64,000 nucleotides of DNA. Origin: Pyrocephalus nanus. Taxonomy: Eukaryota > Chordata > Aves > Passeriformes > Tyrannidae. The notes beneath the pieces are model-generated. The model did not search any database, was not told the DNA's origin, and worked only from the letters and a program-made list of their open reading frames with translations. Shown piece after piece: positions 1-18,549 of the stretch. The translations under genes were made by a program, and so were the position numbers. Position 1 is the stretch's first letter. Each line of letters begins with the position of its first letter. Location: contig CM076264.1 of NCBI GenBank assembly GCA_038380795.1, positions 12,336,001 to 12,400,000 on the forward strand, read 5' to 3'.

Positions 1-238
1 TAGCACCTGCATTTGAGATGTTTATATGTACTAATTGGATCCCCTCTCAGTTTTCTCCAGACCAAACAGGCCCAGCTCCCAAAGTCTCTCTTCATAAGAG
101 AGATGCTCCAGACACCTCATCATCTTTGTGGCCTCTGCTGGACCCTCTCCCGTAGCTCCTTTTCCTTGTTGACCTGAGGAGTCCAGGACTGGACAGGCTC
201 TCCTGGAGCTCGGGGGCTGTCCAGGGTCGGACAGCGGT
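1..238 (-). mobile_element. CR1 LINE fragment, minus orientation, cut by window edge
   Basis: The plus strand reads like the reverse complement of the CR1 3' region. Phrases such as 'ttttctccagaccaaacaggc', 'cccagctcccaaagtctctc' and 'gctccagacacctcatcatc' are the familiar antisense CR1 ORF2 tail, also seen in the copies at 33.1 and 53.7 kb. The 3' end lies outside the window to the left. The element gives way to the CpG island at about 240, so it abuts a promoter region. The family call is firm. The subfamily and exact right border are not. Confidence 0.8.
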
Positions 239-607
239 GCGCTCAAGGCACAGGTGCGCCCTGACACCCTGAACGAGCCAAGGAAGCGCCGCACTCGCCG
301 CGCGGGGCAGTGCCCGGGCCATCGCCCCGCTGACACGGGCGGGACGCGCTCACCGCCCGGCACCGAGCCCGGCGCGGCCCCGGGGGCTCCTGGGGGCGGC
401 TCGGGCCCCTCTGGCAGCCGGTCCGGGTCGCAGCCCGGTCCCCGGGGTGGCCCTGCGCGGTGTCCCGCGGGCCGGAGCAGCCGGGCCCCGCCGGCCCCGG
501 GCCCTGCGCGACGAGCCTCGGCGGCCGCGGGCCCTGCGCGGAGCCGCTACCGCGGCCGCTGCCCCCCCACCCCCCCCCCACCCCGTGCCCCTCGGGCTGG
601 GTCTCAC

Positions 608-700
608 CTGGCGGGGGCGGCCCAGGCCCGTCAGCGCCGGCGACCGCCGCCGCTTTTCGAAAGATCCGCCATTTTCAGCCCGTCACCGCCGCTCCCGCCC
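608..700 (-). other. Candidate minus-strand non-coding first exon (LIN54?), proximal
   Basis: Read on the minus strand, the exon would end CCAG|GTGAGAC, a near-ideal splice donor with exon end at 608. Just upstream lies AAAATGGCGG, a YY1-like motif often at transcription starts. It carries a short ATG reading frame of 13 codons, MADLSKSGGGRRR then stop. TTCGAA sits four bases after TGGCGG (656-671). The exon start is a guess. Assignment to LIN54 rests on the general vertebrate order LIN54-COPS4 with divergent strands, not on any LIN54 protein sequence in this window. Confidence 0.35.
656..671 (-). promoter_or_regulatory. CDE-N4-CHR-like element, TTCGAA type
   Basis: The minus strand reads TGGCGG, four bases (ATCT), then TTCGAA. 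The spacing equals that of classical CDE/CHR tandem sites bound by DREAM and MuvB complexes. TTYGAA is the site recognised by the CXC domain of LIN54. Seen directly: motif and spacing. Inferred: function. Confidence 0.4.
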
Positions 701-1120
701 CCGCCGCACCTGCCCCCGCCGCCCCGCCCCGACACCGCCCCGCAGAGCCGCCAGCCTTGGCCCCTTCCGCACCGCCGCGTCCCGCGCAGACCCCGCTCCA
801 AGGGGCAACCTCGCCGCTCCCCACGGCCGCTCTGACCGCGCCGCCCCGCCACGGCTCCGGCCGCAGCTGCCCCCGGCGAGCGGCGGAGACAGGACGGGAC
901 GCGCCGGGCAGGCGCCCCCGCGGCGGAGGGGCGGCCGGGACCGGCCGTCCGCGCCATCCCGCAGGGAAGGCCGCCGGGGTCACCCGGGAGCACGGTCCGC
1001 CGCGAGCAGAGCGCCCGGCGAGGCCGGGCCTGCTCCTTCCCGGCGGGAGGCGGCTGTCAGCCGTGCCCGGCACCCCCTTCCCCGTCCTCCTGCCGCCGCT
1101 TTGCCACCCCTCTCACTCAC

Positions 1121-1245
1121 CGGGCGGGCGGGCGCTCTCCCTCCTCCCGCGCTGGCAGTGCCTCTCCGCAGTGCCGGCGCCCCCCCGGTGCCGCTCCCGG
1201 GGGTGGCGGCGGCGGCCGCGCCCGCGCCGATCCCGCCGCCGCGTT
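1121..1245 (-). other. Candidate minus-strand non-coding first exon (LIN54?), distal
   Basis: On the minus strand CCCG|GTGAGTGAG forms a strong donor with exon end at 1121. Upstream of it, GGCGCG-TGAT-TTTGAA (plus 1248-1263) forms a CDE-spacer-CHR pair, a typical core element of cell-cycle-regulated promoters. A transcript starting between the two would have a roughly 100-base GC-rich leader. It could be an alternative first exon of LIN54 or a divergent non-coding RNA. Without transcript data the start is unknown. Confidence 0.3.
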
Positions 1246-1247
1246 TG

Positions 1248-1263
1248 TTCAAAATCACGCGCC
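1248..1263 (-). promoter_or_regulatory. CDE-N4-CHR-like element, TTTGAA type
   Basis: The minus strand reads GGCGCG, four bases (TGAT), then TTTGAA, the most common CHR form. It lies upstream of the distal minus-strand splice donor at 1121. This is the second such pair in the island, and both face the same direction. Confidence 0.4.
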
Positions 1264-1557
1264 CCGCGCCATTCCCCCGCCGCATCCCATAATACTACGC
1301 TGCGCCGCCCTGGCAACCGCCGGCGCAGCAGCGCCCCGCGCTTCCGGGAGCCGCCCCGCCGGGCGCTTCCGGGGCCGCGCGCGGGCGCCACCCGCGAGAA
1401 GGAGAGGAAGAGGCAGCAGGGAGAAAGGCTCGGCCTTTCCCCGCGTGCGGGATTTGCGCGCGCGCCTATCCCGTGGGATATCGCGTGCTGGGCCCGCCCG
1501 GCGCAGCCCCGTCCCGCTCCCGCTGCCCGCGCTCTTCTCCCTCCCTCCCCCCCCTAA

Positions 1558-1565
1558 TCACGTGA
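1558..1565. promoter_or_regulatory. E-box TCACGTGA in COPS4 proximal promoter
   Basis: A palindromic TCACGTGA lies about 55 bases before the COPS4 start codon. Such sites are bound by USF, MYC/MAX or MiT-family factors. Binding here is inferred only. Confidence 0.4.
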
Positions 1566-1618
1566 CCGCCGCCGCGCGCGCGGCTCCATGGTGGGAGGAG
1601 GCGGTGGCGGCTCCCAAG

Positions 1619-10271
<8,653 letters not shown>

Positions 10272-10695
10272 CTGTGCAGCCATTGTCCCAGTGGAGGCCA
10301 TCAACAGCCTGCTGTGCTGGAAGAAGGGAACTGAGCAGGACTGTGAACAAATAACCCACATTCATTTCCCTGTCTTCTGCTTTCACTATGGCTTAGGACA
10401 CAATTAGGTGATACCACGTTTGGTGTGACAGGCTTAGAATGCTCTCTGAGCTTAGAATGATGCTGTTGCTGTCTCTGTGTTGCACTCTGCTGTCCTGAAA
10501 ACTCTGTGTTTCATGTGGAGGAAGCTATAATGTCTGCAGCAAGATTTGGGTTTGGTTTATTTAATCCCCCCCTACACACGCTGTATTGTTAGAGCTTTGT
10601 GGCCCGTTACTTCCTGTGATGCTTGAATCCTGCTATGAAAATAGAAGCACCATGTTTCTTTTCGTTGTAATAAAGACAAGCCATTTGGCTTAAGT
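10272..10695 (+). other. COPS4: COPS4 3' untranslated region
   Basis: Follows the stop codon without a further splice signal and runs to the AATAAA at 10669-10674. The expected cleavage zone is 10685-10700. A T/G-rich stretch follows at 10712-10755, as expected of a downstream polyadenylation element. Another AATAAA at 11617-11622 could serve as a distal site. Confidence 0.75.
10669..10674 (+). terminator. COPS4: AATAAA polyadenylation signal of COPS4
   Basis: Canonical hexamer about 400 bases after the COPS4 stop codon, followed by a GT-rich and T-rich downstream element. Confidence 0.7.
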
Positions 10696-10699
10696 GTTG

Positions 10700-12340
10700 T
10701 AAGGACCCAGGTTTTGGGGGTTTGCTTTTTGGTTTTGCTTTTATTTTTTTTCTTAAACAGTAACTGGAAATAAGTAGAATTTTTGTAACTGTCTTTTTCA
10801 GCCCCTGAAAACACTAAATGTATAACAGCTTCTTTTCTTCTTCTTTTTTTTTTTTTAATATAAAATGCAAGTTTGAAATCTTAACTTGAAGGAAATACTG
10901 ACCTTTTCCTGTACTGGTGGTGCAGCAGGGCACAGAGTAATTTGTGCTGGGAGTTGAGGTAAAAAACAATATTGCTAAGAGAGCTTGTTGCAGTGATATG
11001 GTAAGCAATGAGAACACAGAACATGCTGAGTAAGGTAAGCCAAGCATGCTCTTTGTTTTATTTCCTAGGACAGCACTGGTAATCGTACAAAAGTATCCGG
11101 AGTGGTTTTTTGAAACTGGAGGTGTAACAGGAGACTTTGACAGATAGGGATTCTGCACTCAAAAGATTAAACAACTTCTGCAGCTGGAGTGGCAGGAAAA
11201 TACTGTGCAACTTAATTATATGAGATACAACAACAAGGTAAAGGTGTCATGTGATAAGCAGGACTAACTTGAGATTACTGCTTGTGCACAGCAGCAAAGT
11301 ATCAAAGTGGCCCTTCTGATGTTTATCAGTCTGGAGTTGGGCACTCTCTACCCATCCTTGTGGTTCCCCAGATACACAATTAAAAACATGACAAATATTT
11401 GAGTCTTCAGAGACTTCTATGCTTTGTTATCTCCATTATGTTGGAAACTCATTCCACTCAACTGCATACCTTGGATTCACAGAACTTCATGTCTTTCAAT
11501 GCTTTAACTGCTTTTACAGAAACAAAACCAAGTTGGCTGACAAGGCAAACATTGCAGAAGAAAGGAATTCACAAGGTTTCAGGATATCAAGCTCAGCAGA
11601 AAACTATTTGATGTTAAATAAAAATCTTTACTACAGGAAAGAACAGTGTGCATACCTGCTGTACTTACTACTCTTGCCTAGATTCACAAAGAAGTGTCTT
11701 GTTTCAAGGCTTCTCAGTAAGAAACTGTCAAGTTAATTTAGACCCAGTTATAATGTTAATCTGCTATGCAAGTATTTGTCTTAGTCCAATCTTAGTCCAA
11801 TAGCATCATAAAAGGAAGAGCAAAGTGACGACAAATGGTGTTCCCTTTCAAGGCTGGAGAGTATTTTGACCACTCTTTTCAAGGGATTACTTCTAACTTG
11901 TTTGAAGTGGTACTGGCTGAGAATTTTCTGTCCCTTCAAGTGAAATGTTGACATAATGACTATTAATTTGGAGCCTGTTGTTTTCTTCTTGCTTGTGCTC
12001 TGACTTGTGCACACAGCTCTCGAGGAGCATGCCCTTTGCAGATGAAGGTGTGCCAGGTATGCCATTCATACACATTCCAACTCAGGTCATTTGCTGCTTT
12101 GCTGTGGTACTTAAAGGAGAATACAGTTGAACAGAGCCATGCCAGTGTGTGTTCACAGCTGCTTTGTGGAATACCTTTTATCCCTGCAGGCCAGGATTGA
12201 TTTCTGCAAAGGAATAAACAGTTTTACTGAAACATTTCTGAAAGAAGGAACCCAAAAGTGGCCAACTCTAGCCTCAAAACCAAGATGACCTTTGGTGATG
12301 CATATTTCAAGTAAACCACAGACCAATTTAACTGATGTGA
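10700..12340. other. Intergenic, no gene recognised
   Basis: AT-rich sequence downstream of COPS4. Open frames up to 114 codons occur on both strands, but none shows a recognisable family, and none has convincing splice or repeat context. T-rich runs near 10845-10858 are the only simple features. Confidence 0.6.
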
Positions 12341-12349
12341 CCTTACATA

Positions 12350-13830
12350 ACCCAGGTGTAGTTGTATTTGCAGGTGTCTCATCCTACTACCGTGCAAGGA
12401 CAGCAATGGTTTGTGGTGAGCCAGGAACAGGTAATGAAAGCACAACCACTTCCTGCAAGGATGAGCCCACAAGGAGCAGAACTTGACATGTGCAGCATTT
12501 GGGGTGTGTCATACCCATGTTACGGAAAGAGTGGTTTTCACATCATCAGGGAAAAGAGTATTTAATGGAGAAGAAATACACTGTTTACTAGAATCGGTAC
12601 AGTTACCTGCAGGAATTGCTGTAATGCGTTGCCCAGCCCACAGCAGAGGCAGTGGTCAAGAGAAATTGGTAGAGGGAATGCCCTCAGGGATGCAGCTGCA
12701 AAGGCCACAGCCAGGCACCCTCTGGGACAATGTAGTGTCACGTTTCTGAGGGTTAACCAGAATGAATGGCCAAATTTGACAGACTAAGACTATGTATGAG
12801 AAGGACTGCTCAACAGAGGAAAAGAGACCACTGGAACAAGTGGGAGGCAACTCAAAATGATGATGGAATATGGTCAGCTGTGGGGAACCTGGTTCTGCCA
12901 AAGAAGTGTTTACTCACTGTTGCTAGATGTTTTCATGATAAAGCTCGTGGAGGGACAGTGGTAATAGCCAAGTAAAAAAGTATGGACAGCTCCTCGAATT
13001 TATACCACTGCAAATAAAACCCGGAACAGCTGACTGCTTGCCAAAAGTTCTCAAATATCTGGCTCAGTTCAGAGTTAGGAGAACAACCATGGGCCTACTT
13101 CCCTTTGCAGGGACTGCAAATAGACTCTGCAGACATGCCACCCACAGCTGAGGACAAGCATTTGCTAGTGGTAGTAGACAACTGGGCAGAAACATTTCCA
13201 ACAAGAAGGGCTGACACAGGAGGAGTAGTAAAAGCGTTGCTGGAAGAAGTTAGACACAAGGTTTCACCATAACTGAATCAGAGGTGCTCATTTTACAGTG
13301 AATATGTAATCAATTAGCTGTGCAAGTCTTTGGGGATAGAGAGGAAATTACATATACCATACTGTCCACAGTCTTAAGGACAAGTGAAAAGTACATTAAA
13401 AGATAGCAAAAATATGTGCATATACTCATTTGAAATGGCCAGAAGCCTTGAATTTGGCTCTGGGGGAAACACCACAATAACCAGTAAGGCTAATACCAGT
13501 AGAAGTTCTCTGTGGAAGGCACCTGGCTCTATCAGGAGTTAAATCCCAGCTAAGACCAGTGTCTTGGACTGTCATGAATGCCTGACCCAGTGCGTTAATG
13601 CAGAAAGGGTTTGAAAAGCGGGGGAGGTGTGCTCAGTAGTATCAGCCAAGCCCTCCTGAAATACAGGTACATGATATACAGCCTGGGGATCAAGAGTTAA
13701 TGAAGAGATTCTCATGAAAGTCCAACTAAGAACCTAATGGGAAAGACTGTATACTAACTATGTTCTTATTTTGCTGTTAGTTGAGGAAAACTGGTTACAC
13801 CACTTTCACATTAAACAAGCAGTGAAATGA
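12350..13830 (+). pseudogene. Decayed ERV pol (RNase H to integrase), gammaretrovirus-like
   Basis: Read across frames, the plus strand shows in order: an RNase H-like start (FAGVSSYY near 12370), an RNase H end with an altered HCPGH-like CPAHSRG (near 12620-12650), a zinc-finger-like integrase N-terminus (about 12780-12960), and an integrase core with MPPTAEDKHLLVVVDNWAE (about 13130-13190). A stretch resembling the integrase tail and a terminal HHFHIKQA follow near 13800. The order and wording fit class I (gamma-like) avian endogenous retroviruses. Many stops and frameshifts interrupt it, and reverse transcriptase, gag and both LTRs are not recognisable nearby, so it is an old partial provirus with no coding capacity. 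Confidence 0.75.
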
Positions 13831-13900
13831 TCAACCAGCTGATCACCAACTGACTTCTGAGAATCCTTCATGATTTTATATTGATAATCATTACTGCCCT

Positions 13901-14119
13901 ATGGCAAACTTGTTAGCCTTAATTCTGTTATGTGTGTTACTTGGAAGTGCAGTGGTTAAATGCCTCCATAGTTTTCTTTCTGACTCCTGGATGGTCAGAC
14001 AGGAAAGTTTCCTTAACAAATGTGGACAAACAGTGCTAACCCCTCAGTCCCCGCCTCACTGCTGGCCTGGGAATCCTTCCCACTTCAGCCAGGAACCAAA
14101 AACAGCAGCTCCCCACTAG
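13901..14119 (+). pseudogene. ERV env start remnant, short open frame
   Basis: A 72-codon frame begins MANLLALILLCVLLGSAVV, a hydrophobic signal-peptide-like start. It lies about 70 bases after the integrase tail, where an env gene would begin in a gamma-like provirus. The rest (Trp/Pro/Ser-rich) ends at a stop after 72 codons. No fusion peptide or membrane anchor follows. The env assignment rests on position and the leader, so it is moderate. Confidence 0.45.
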
Positions 14120-14124
14120 ATGGA

Positions 14125-14690
14125 GAGCTAAGCACACATAACTGGTGTTGAGGCCTCAGCTCTTGTGGAAGACAACCAGCACGTTCCCAGCTTTATTCTG
14201 TGATTCAACTGTGTTCATCCATAGAAAGCACTGAAGAAAACATTAACTGACCTCTGGGCTTTTTGGATTTGTGAGCCTTTAGCTGTACTCAGAGCATGGT
14301 TACAAAGCTTGCTTGCCAGATGCGGGGCTTAGGTTTTACTTCTGTACTTCAAATAATAGTCACTTCGTACCAGAAAGTTTTCCCTCCACCAGAGCTTAGG
14401 TGACAAGTAGAGGACTTATCTTAGAATAAGGAAGTAAACGTTACCACAGGGCTTTGCAGGATGATTCAAAACAATATATAATATGTTTTTAAATATAATG
14501 TGGGATTGAACTTGGTCAAATCTGTCTCCTCTAGTTTTTTTTTTTTTTAAGGCTTAGGGACTTTGCTTTACACGTGATTAATTACTTCTCTATGAAATTA
14601 TGTTCTTTGCAGTAGTTACTACTCCAACTTTGCTTTTGGATTATCTTTTGCAATGAATAACAAAGTAAGATAGCTTACCAGACTGAAAAC
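14125..14690. other. Intergenic between ERV remnant and CR1, nothing recognised
   Basis: May contain the rest of the decayed env or 3' LTR, but I cannot recognise either. A T-run lies at about 14536-14549. Confidence 0.4.
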
Positions 14691-14691
14691 A

Positions 14692-15420
14692 TCAGACTAA
14701 AACCTCACAAAGTTCAACAAGGCCAAGTGCAAGGGGTTGCACTTGGGTCAGGGCAATCCCAAGCACGAACACAGGCTGGGCAGAGAATGCACTGAGAGCA
14801 GCCCCAAGAAGCAGGACTTGGGGGTGCTGGTGGATGAGAGGTTGTGCACTTGCAGCCCAGAAAGCCAATTATATCCTGGGCTGCATCGAAAGCAGTGTGG
14901 CCAGCAGGCTGAGGGAGCTGATTCTACCCCTCTACTTTGCTCTCGTTAGGGCCCCCCTGGGAGTGCTGCATCCAGCTCTGGGGTCTCCAACACAAGAAAG
15001 ATGTGGAGCTGTTCGAGCAAGTTCAGAGGATGCCACAAAGACAACTAAAGGGCTGGAGCACCTCTCCTATGGGACAGGCTGAGAGAGTTGGGATGGTTCA
15101 GCCTGGAGACCTTAGAGCAGTCTTATAGTACCAAAAGGGAGTACAAGACAGGTGGAAACTTTTTACAAGGGCATGGAGTAACAGGACAAGGGGAAATGCC
15201 TCTAAACTGAAAGTGGGTAGGTTTAGATAAGATAGTAGGAAGAAATTCTTTACTGTGAGGATGGTGAGGCACTGGAACAGGTTGCCCAGAGAAACTGTGG
15301 ATGCCCCATCCCTGGAAGTGTTCAAGGTCAAGTCGGATGGGGCTTTGAGCAACCTGGTCTAGTGGAAGGTATCTCTCTGCCCATGGCAGATGAGTTGGAA
15401 CTAGATCAGTTATCATGCTA
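14692..15420 (+). mobile_element. CR1 LINE 3' portion, plus orientation, internally deleted
   Basis: The sequence follows the CR1 ORF2 C-terminal and 3'-UTR reading: 'aaagttcaacaaggccaagt', 'gacttgggggtgctggtgga', 'gggagtgctgcatccagctc', 'cactggaacaggttgcccag' and 'ccatccctggaagtgttcaa'. After 'ttcagcctggagac' at about 15100 a block seen in intact copies is missing. The final ATTCTATG-type repeats are lost, with the recognisable part ending near 15410. No intact ORF remains. Confidence 0.9.
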
Positions 15421-15424
15421 TAAA

Positions 15425-18325
15425 TCAAGCAATTGATACATTTTCACAGCATAGGATGTATGGATTATTTCTGGGCATGATTGAGGAAAACATATATTAT
15501 TGGTTACCACATAGTTTGGGGTGGGTCCTAATGGGACTATCTTTTTGTTGGCTTTCAAATGCTTCAATCATTCTATACTTCAGGGTGCACAAATTCTTTC
15601 ATTATTGTCTGCATGGAACTTTGTATACAAAAGATTGCACTGCTCCTGTGACTTTGCTTTTAAAACATACACCATGGCTGCACACCTGAGCACCATTAAA
15701 GCATCGTAATGGTTTTCACTGATTGCTGCTGAGTGTTTTCAAGAGCCAGGAAGCATGAAAACTGCATTCCCCAGCACGTTCTGCCTAACTGGTTTCTACT
15801 ATATATGGATAGTCCTAAGTTACTGCACTAACTATAAAATTTGAGGAAAATGGCAAGGTGTAGTATTCTGTAAGTGTTTCACATGGTCAAAATTCATGAC
15901 CAGCTGTAATTTTCTGCTCTGAAGAACGCTGAATAGTCACTTTCTATAGTTAGTACTGCCTTATTCATCTGTGTTGGGTTTGGCATTTTGTTCTGACTCC
16001 TCATAACCTCTATAGCACTATAGGCAGCAAGATGACTTAGATTTTTGTTCTTTGAATTAGCATGTTTATTATCTGAAAACAGTTAATTGTCATTATATAT
16101 TTCGACTTTACAGTAATGTATGAAAACAGAGTGAAGTAGTTGGAGAATATTTTAAAATTTCACAGTCTTTTAAGATGTCCTGTTACTTAAATGTGCCCCA
16201 AGCCTCTGCTATTTCCTTTTTTTGTCATTTCCTTTTTGAAAGTGAAGTATGTCCTAAGATACAAGTTCTGTCATTCCTCAGCTGAGACGTCAGGTCTCTT
16301 GCAAAGCCCGTGCTTGTAAAAGAATACACATTGAGTGATCATAAAGACTCACAGTAAGATTTAGAAAAACTGCAGATTTAAAATGGAAATTGTAGCGGTT
16401 GCCACCACCTGTGTTGTGTTGCTATATTCGCATCCATTTTGAAGCACTGTGGGGACTTAAAGCACTGATGTGGTACAGTTTTAAGCTTGAGATGAAGGCA
16501 AGTGTAGAAAAAAGAAGGCAATAACATTCAAGAGTATATCGTAGTGGGAGGCCAGATACTGAAACACTGTTCAAATTCTATCATATTAAGAAGCTCTTAA
16601 GAGTTGTTTTCAAAAGCTTGAGGCGGGTTATTTCTGTGCTAAAAAGTTTAACATCTTCAAAAAAATTACCATAGCCAAACTTGATCCTGGCTCATATGTT
16701 TTGTTTTGTACAGAAAAAAAAAAGACAGTAAAAAGGTGCGTATATAGAATAAGAGTGTCTGAGTGTAACTCTCCACTAAAGGCTTTTTCACAAACTTCTC
16801 AGGAACAGAAAGTAGGTATATATAGATAGATTTATAAAACTAAAGCAGTAGCTTGAAATAAGACATTTTCTTTTGCTTAAAGCAGTGCTGAGACAGGGGG
16901 CTGGAAACACTGACTTAAGTTTGTAAGCCATCTTTACCAGCAGCTGCTCAATAGCTTTGGCCTCTGGGGTTTTTGCTAATGGAGCTCAATCCCTGTCCCC
17001 CTAACCTGAGGGCATCTTCTCTGATCAGATGCTTTCTCCTTCCAGGAAGAATAAAGATTACCCGACAGGGGAGGATTAGCGGAGAGGGGAAGATTATTAA
17101 TTCCCCGGAAGCTCTGTGTTTAGGTGCTGGTTGGGAATTCAGGATGCACACACAGCCAGTGGGTCTAATATAATAGGCAAGGCCTGAAAAAGTACATTTG
17201 TACTGGAGGGGTAACTGAAGACCCAAGATGGGATCAAAAGGATTTTTGCTATTGTTTGCAAAAGGTGTTACAACTTCTACAGTAAAAAAGAAACAAACCA
17301 GCCTTTGATATATACTCCAGATTTACTTTGATTTTTTAAATGTTGTTTTTAGCTGGAACTTTCCTTTGAATTTTAAGTAATGTTTCTCCTCTTTGTGGCA
17401 TGTGTGAATGGACAAACAGATGGGATTTGATCACTGGACCGGAAGCTCATATTAGTTCAGGGCCCATCAGTATGCTTTCTATTCTGTCAGTAGTCCTAGG
17501 GAAAATATATCAAAACTGGAATGAGGTGCCCTTCATAAAGAATTACAGGGTGGGAATGTATTAGTTCGAGTCATTATGGCTTAAAGGAAAACAAGTGCTA
17601 TAGCAAACAAGCTAAGTAGAAGCACTAGTGTTGGGAAAAGTAATTGTGCAGGGGACAAGAGGTGCTGAACTTCACAGGAGTTTGTGATTTGCAAGAGTTA
17701 ACTGCTCAGAGCTGATAGGATAAGAGTTAATGAACTGATCTCATTCTAGCTGTTGATTAAGGAATCCTTATCTGCTGAGGGCTTTTGTTAGAAACAGTCA
17801 CAACTCAGCATTTCTATTCACAGTCTGCAAGTAAATAGGTTGTAGAATGATATTTGTGGATGCTACATTACAGTGAAGACAAACTGGTAAGGCAAGACAG
17901 TCTGGGTGGAGGGGAGTTATTAATGCAAAATAGACCTTGAAATGGCTGCATGCAAATTAGACGTAGGTATGCTTGTATATCCTTGCTTTTTATCTTGCAT
18001 ATGGGAGCTGGAAAAATCATTAAGAGAAATAAGCCTGAAATGATGATACACATGTTTATAAAGATGTGTTAAAACATTGGGGCAACACAGCAAAGTGTGA
18101 TCAGACTGGTTAAACAAAGGGTAAATGCCTTTTAGGAAGGACCTGAGGAATTAATACTATTGAGTTCTTTCGGAAGTCCCTGGAGTGGGTAATTGTCCAT
18201 TTTCTTCCATGGAAAATGTATTTACTAAACTAGGGTAAGAGATGCAGTAACAAATGGGTAGAGGTTGAAAATATGCAACTGTAATGAGAAAACAAAGCAG
18301 CAGTTCCTAAGAGCGGGGACTAAGC
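15425..18325. other. Intergenic, no gene recognised
   Basis: AT-rich. The segment 16950-17200 is more GC-rich and holds several CpGs in an otherwise CpG-poor setting, with overlapping open frames on both strands but no family likeness. It might be a conserved non-coding element. The remainder shows nothing I can name. Confidence 0.5.
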
Positions 18326-18329
18326 TGTG

Positions 18330-18545
18330 GAACTAACTATCCAGGTTAAAGGTATGTTTCCACTGTTTTGCTGTCTTGAAACCCAGACTGGCTGCCTGGC
18401 TGGAAAGTGGCTTAGTCAGTTAATACTGGCTGAATTTAGTCCAGAGGCAACAGTGCGATTTAAGGGTCTGATCTACAGGAGGTCAGACATAGTGACCTAA
18501 TGGTCTGTTCAGGCCTTAAACTTTTAGAAGCTGTGATTTGAAGGG
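18330..18545 (+). mobile_element. Old CR1-type LINE 3' end (turtle/crocodile-like)
   Basis: Phrases 'gtggaactaactatccaggt', 'cttgaaacccagactggct', 'ggaggtcagacatagtgacc' and 'taatggtctgttcaggcctt' follow the 3' region of the CR1 group that is abundant in turtles and crocodilians, where copies end with a phrase of the type 'aatggtccct...ggcctta'. It differs clearly from the younger CR1 copies elsewhere in the window, and its many mismatches suggest great age. Borders are approximate. Confidence 0.5.
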
Positions 18546-18549
18546 GAAA

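Noticed and set aside
254..1557. Several long open frames (up to 365 codons) on both strands in the CpG island
   Set aside because: Extreme GC content removes stop codons in all frames. The translations are low-complexity Pro/Arg/Ala/Gly with no domain.
12483..12975. Two plus-strand open frames of 88 and 69 codons as possible genes
   Set aside because: They are pieces of the decayed ERV pol (RNase H end and integrase N-terminus).
14737..15128. Three overlapping plus-strand open frames as genes
   Set aside because: They are fragments of CR1 ORF2 and its 3' UTR.
15965..15985. LTR start-like 'gtgttgggtttggcat'
   Set aside because: Likeness is limited to about 16 bases, with no LTR body following.
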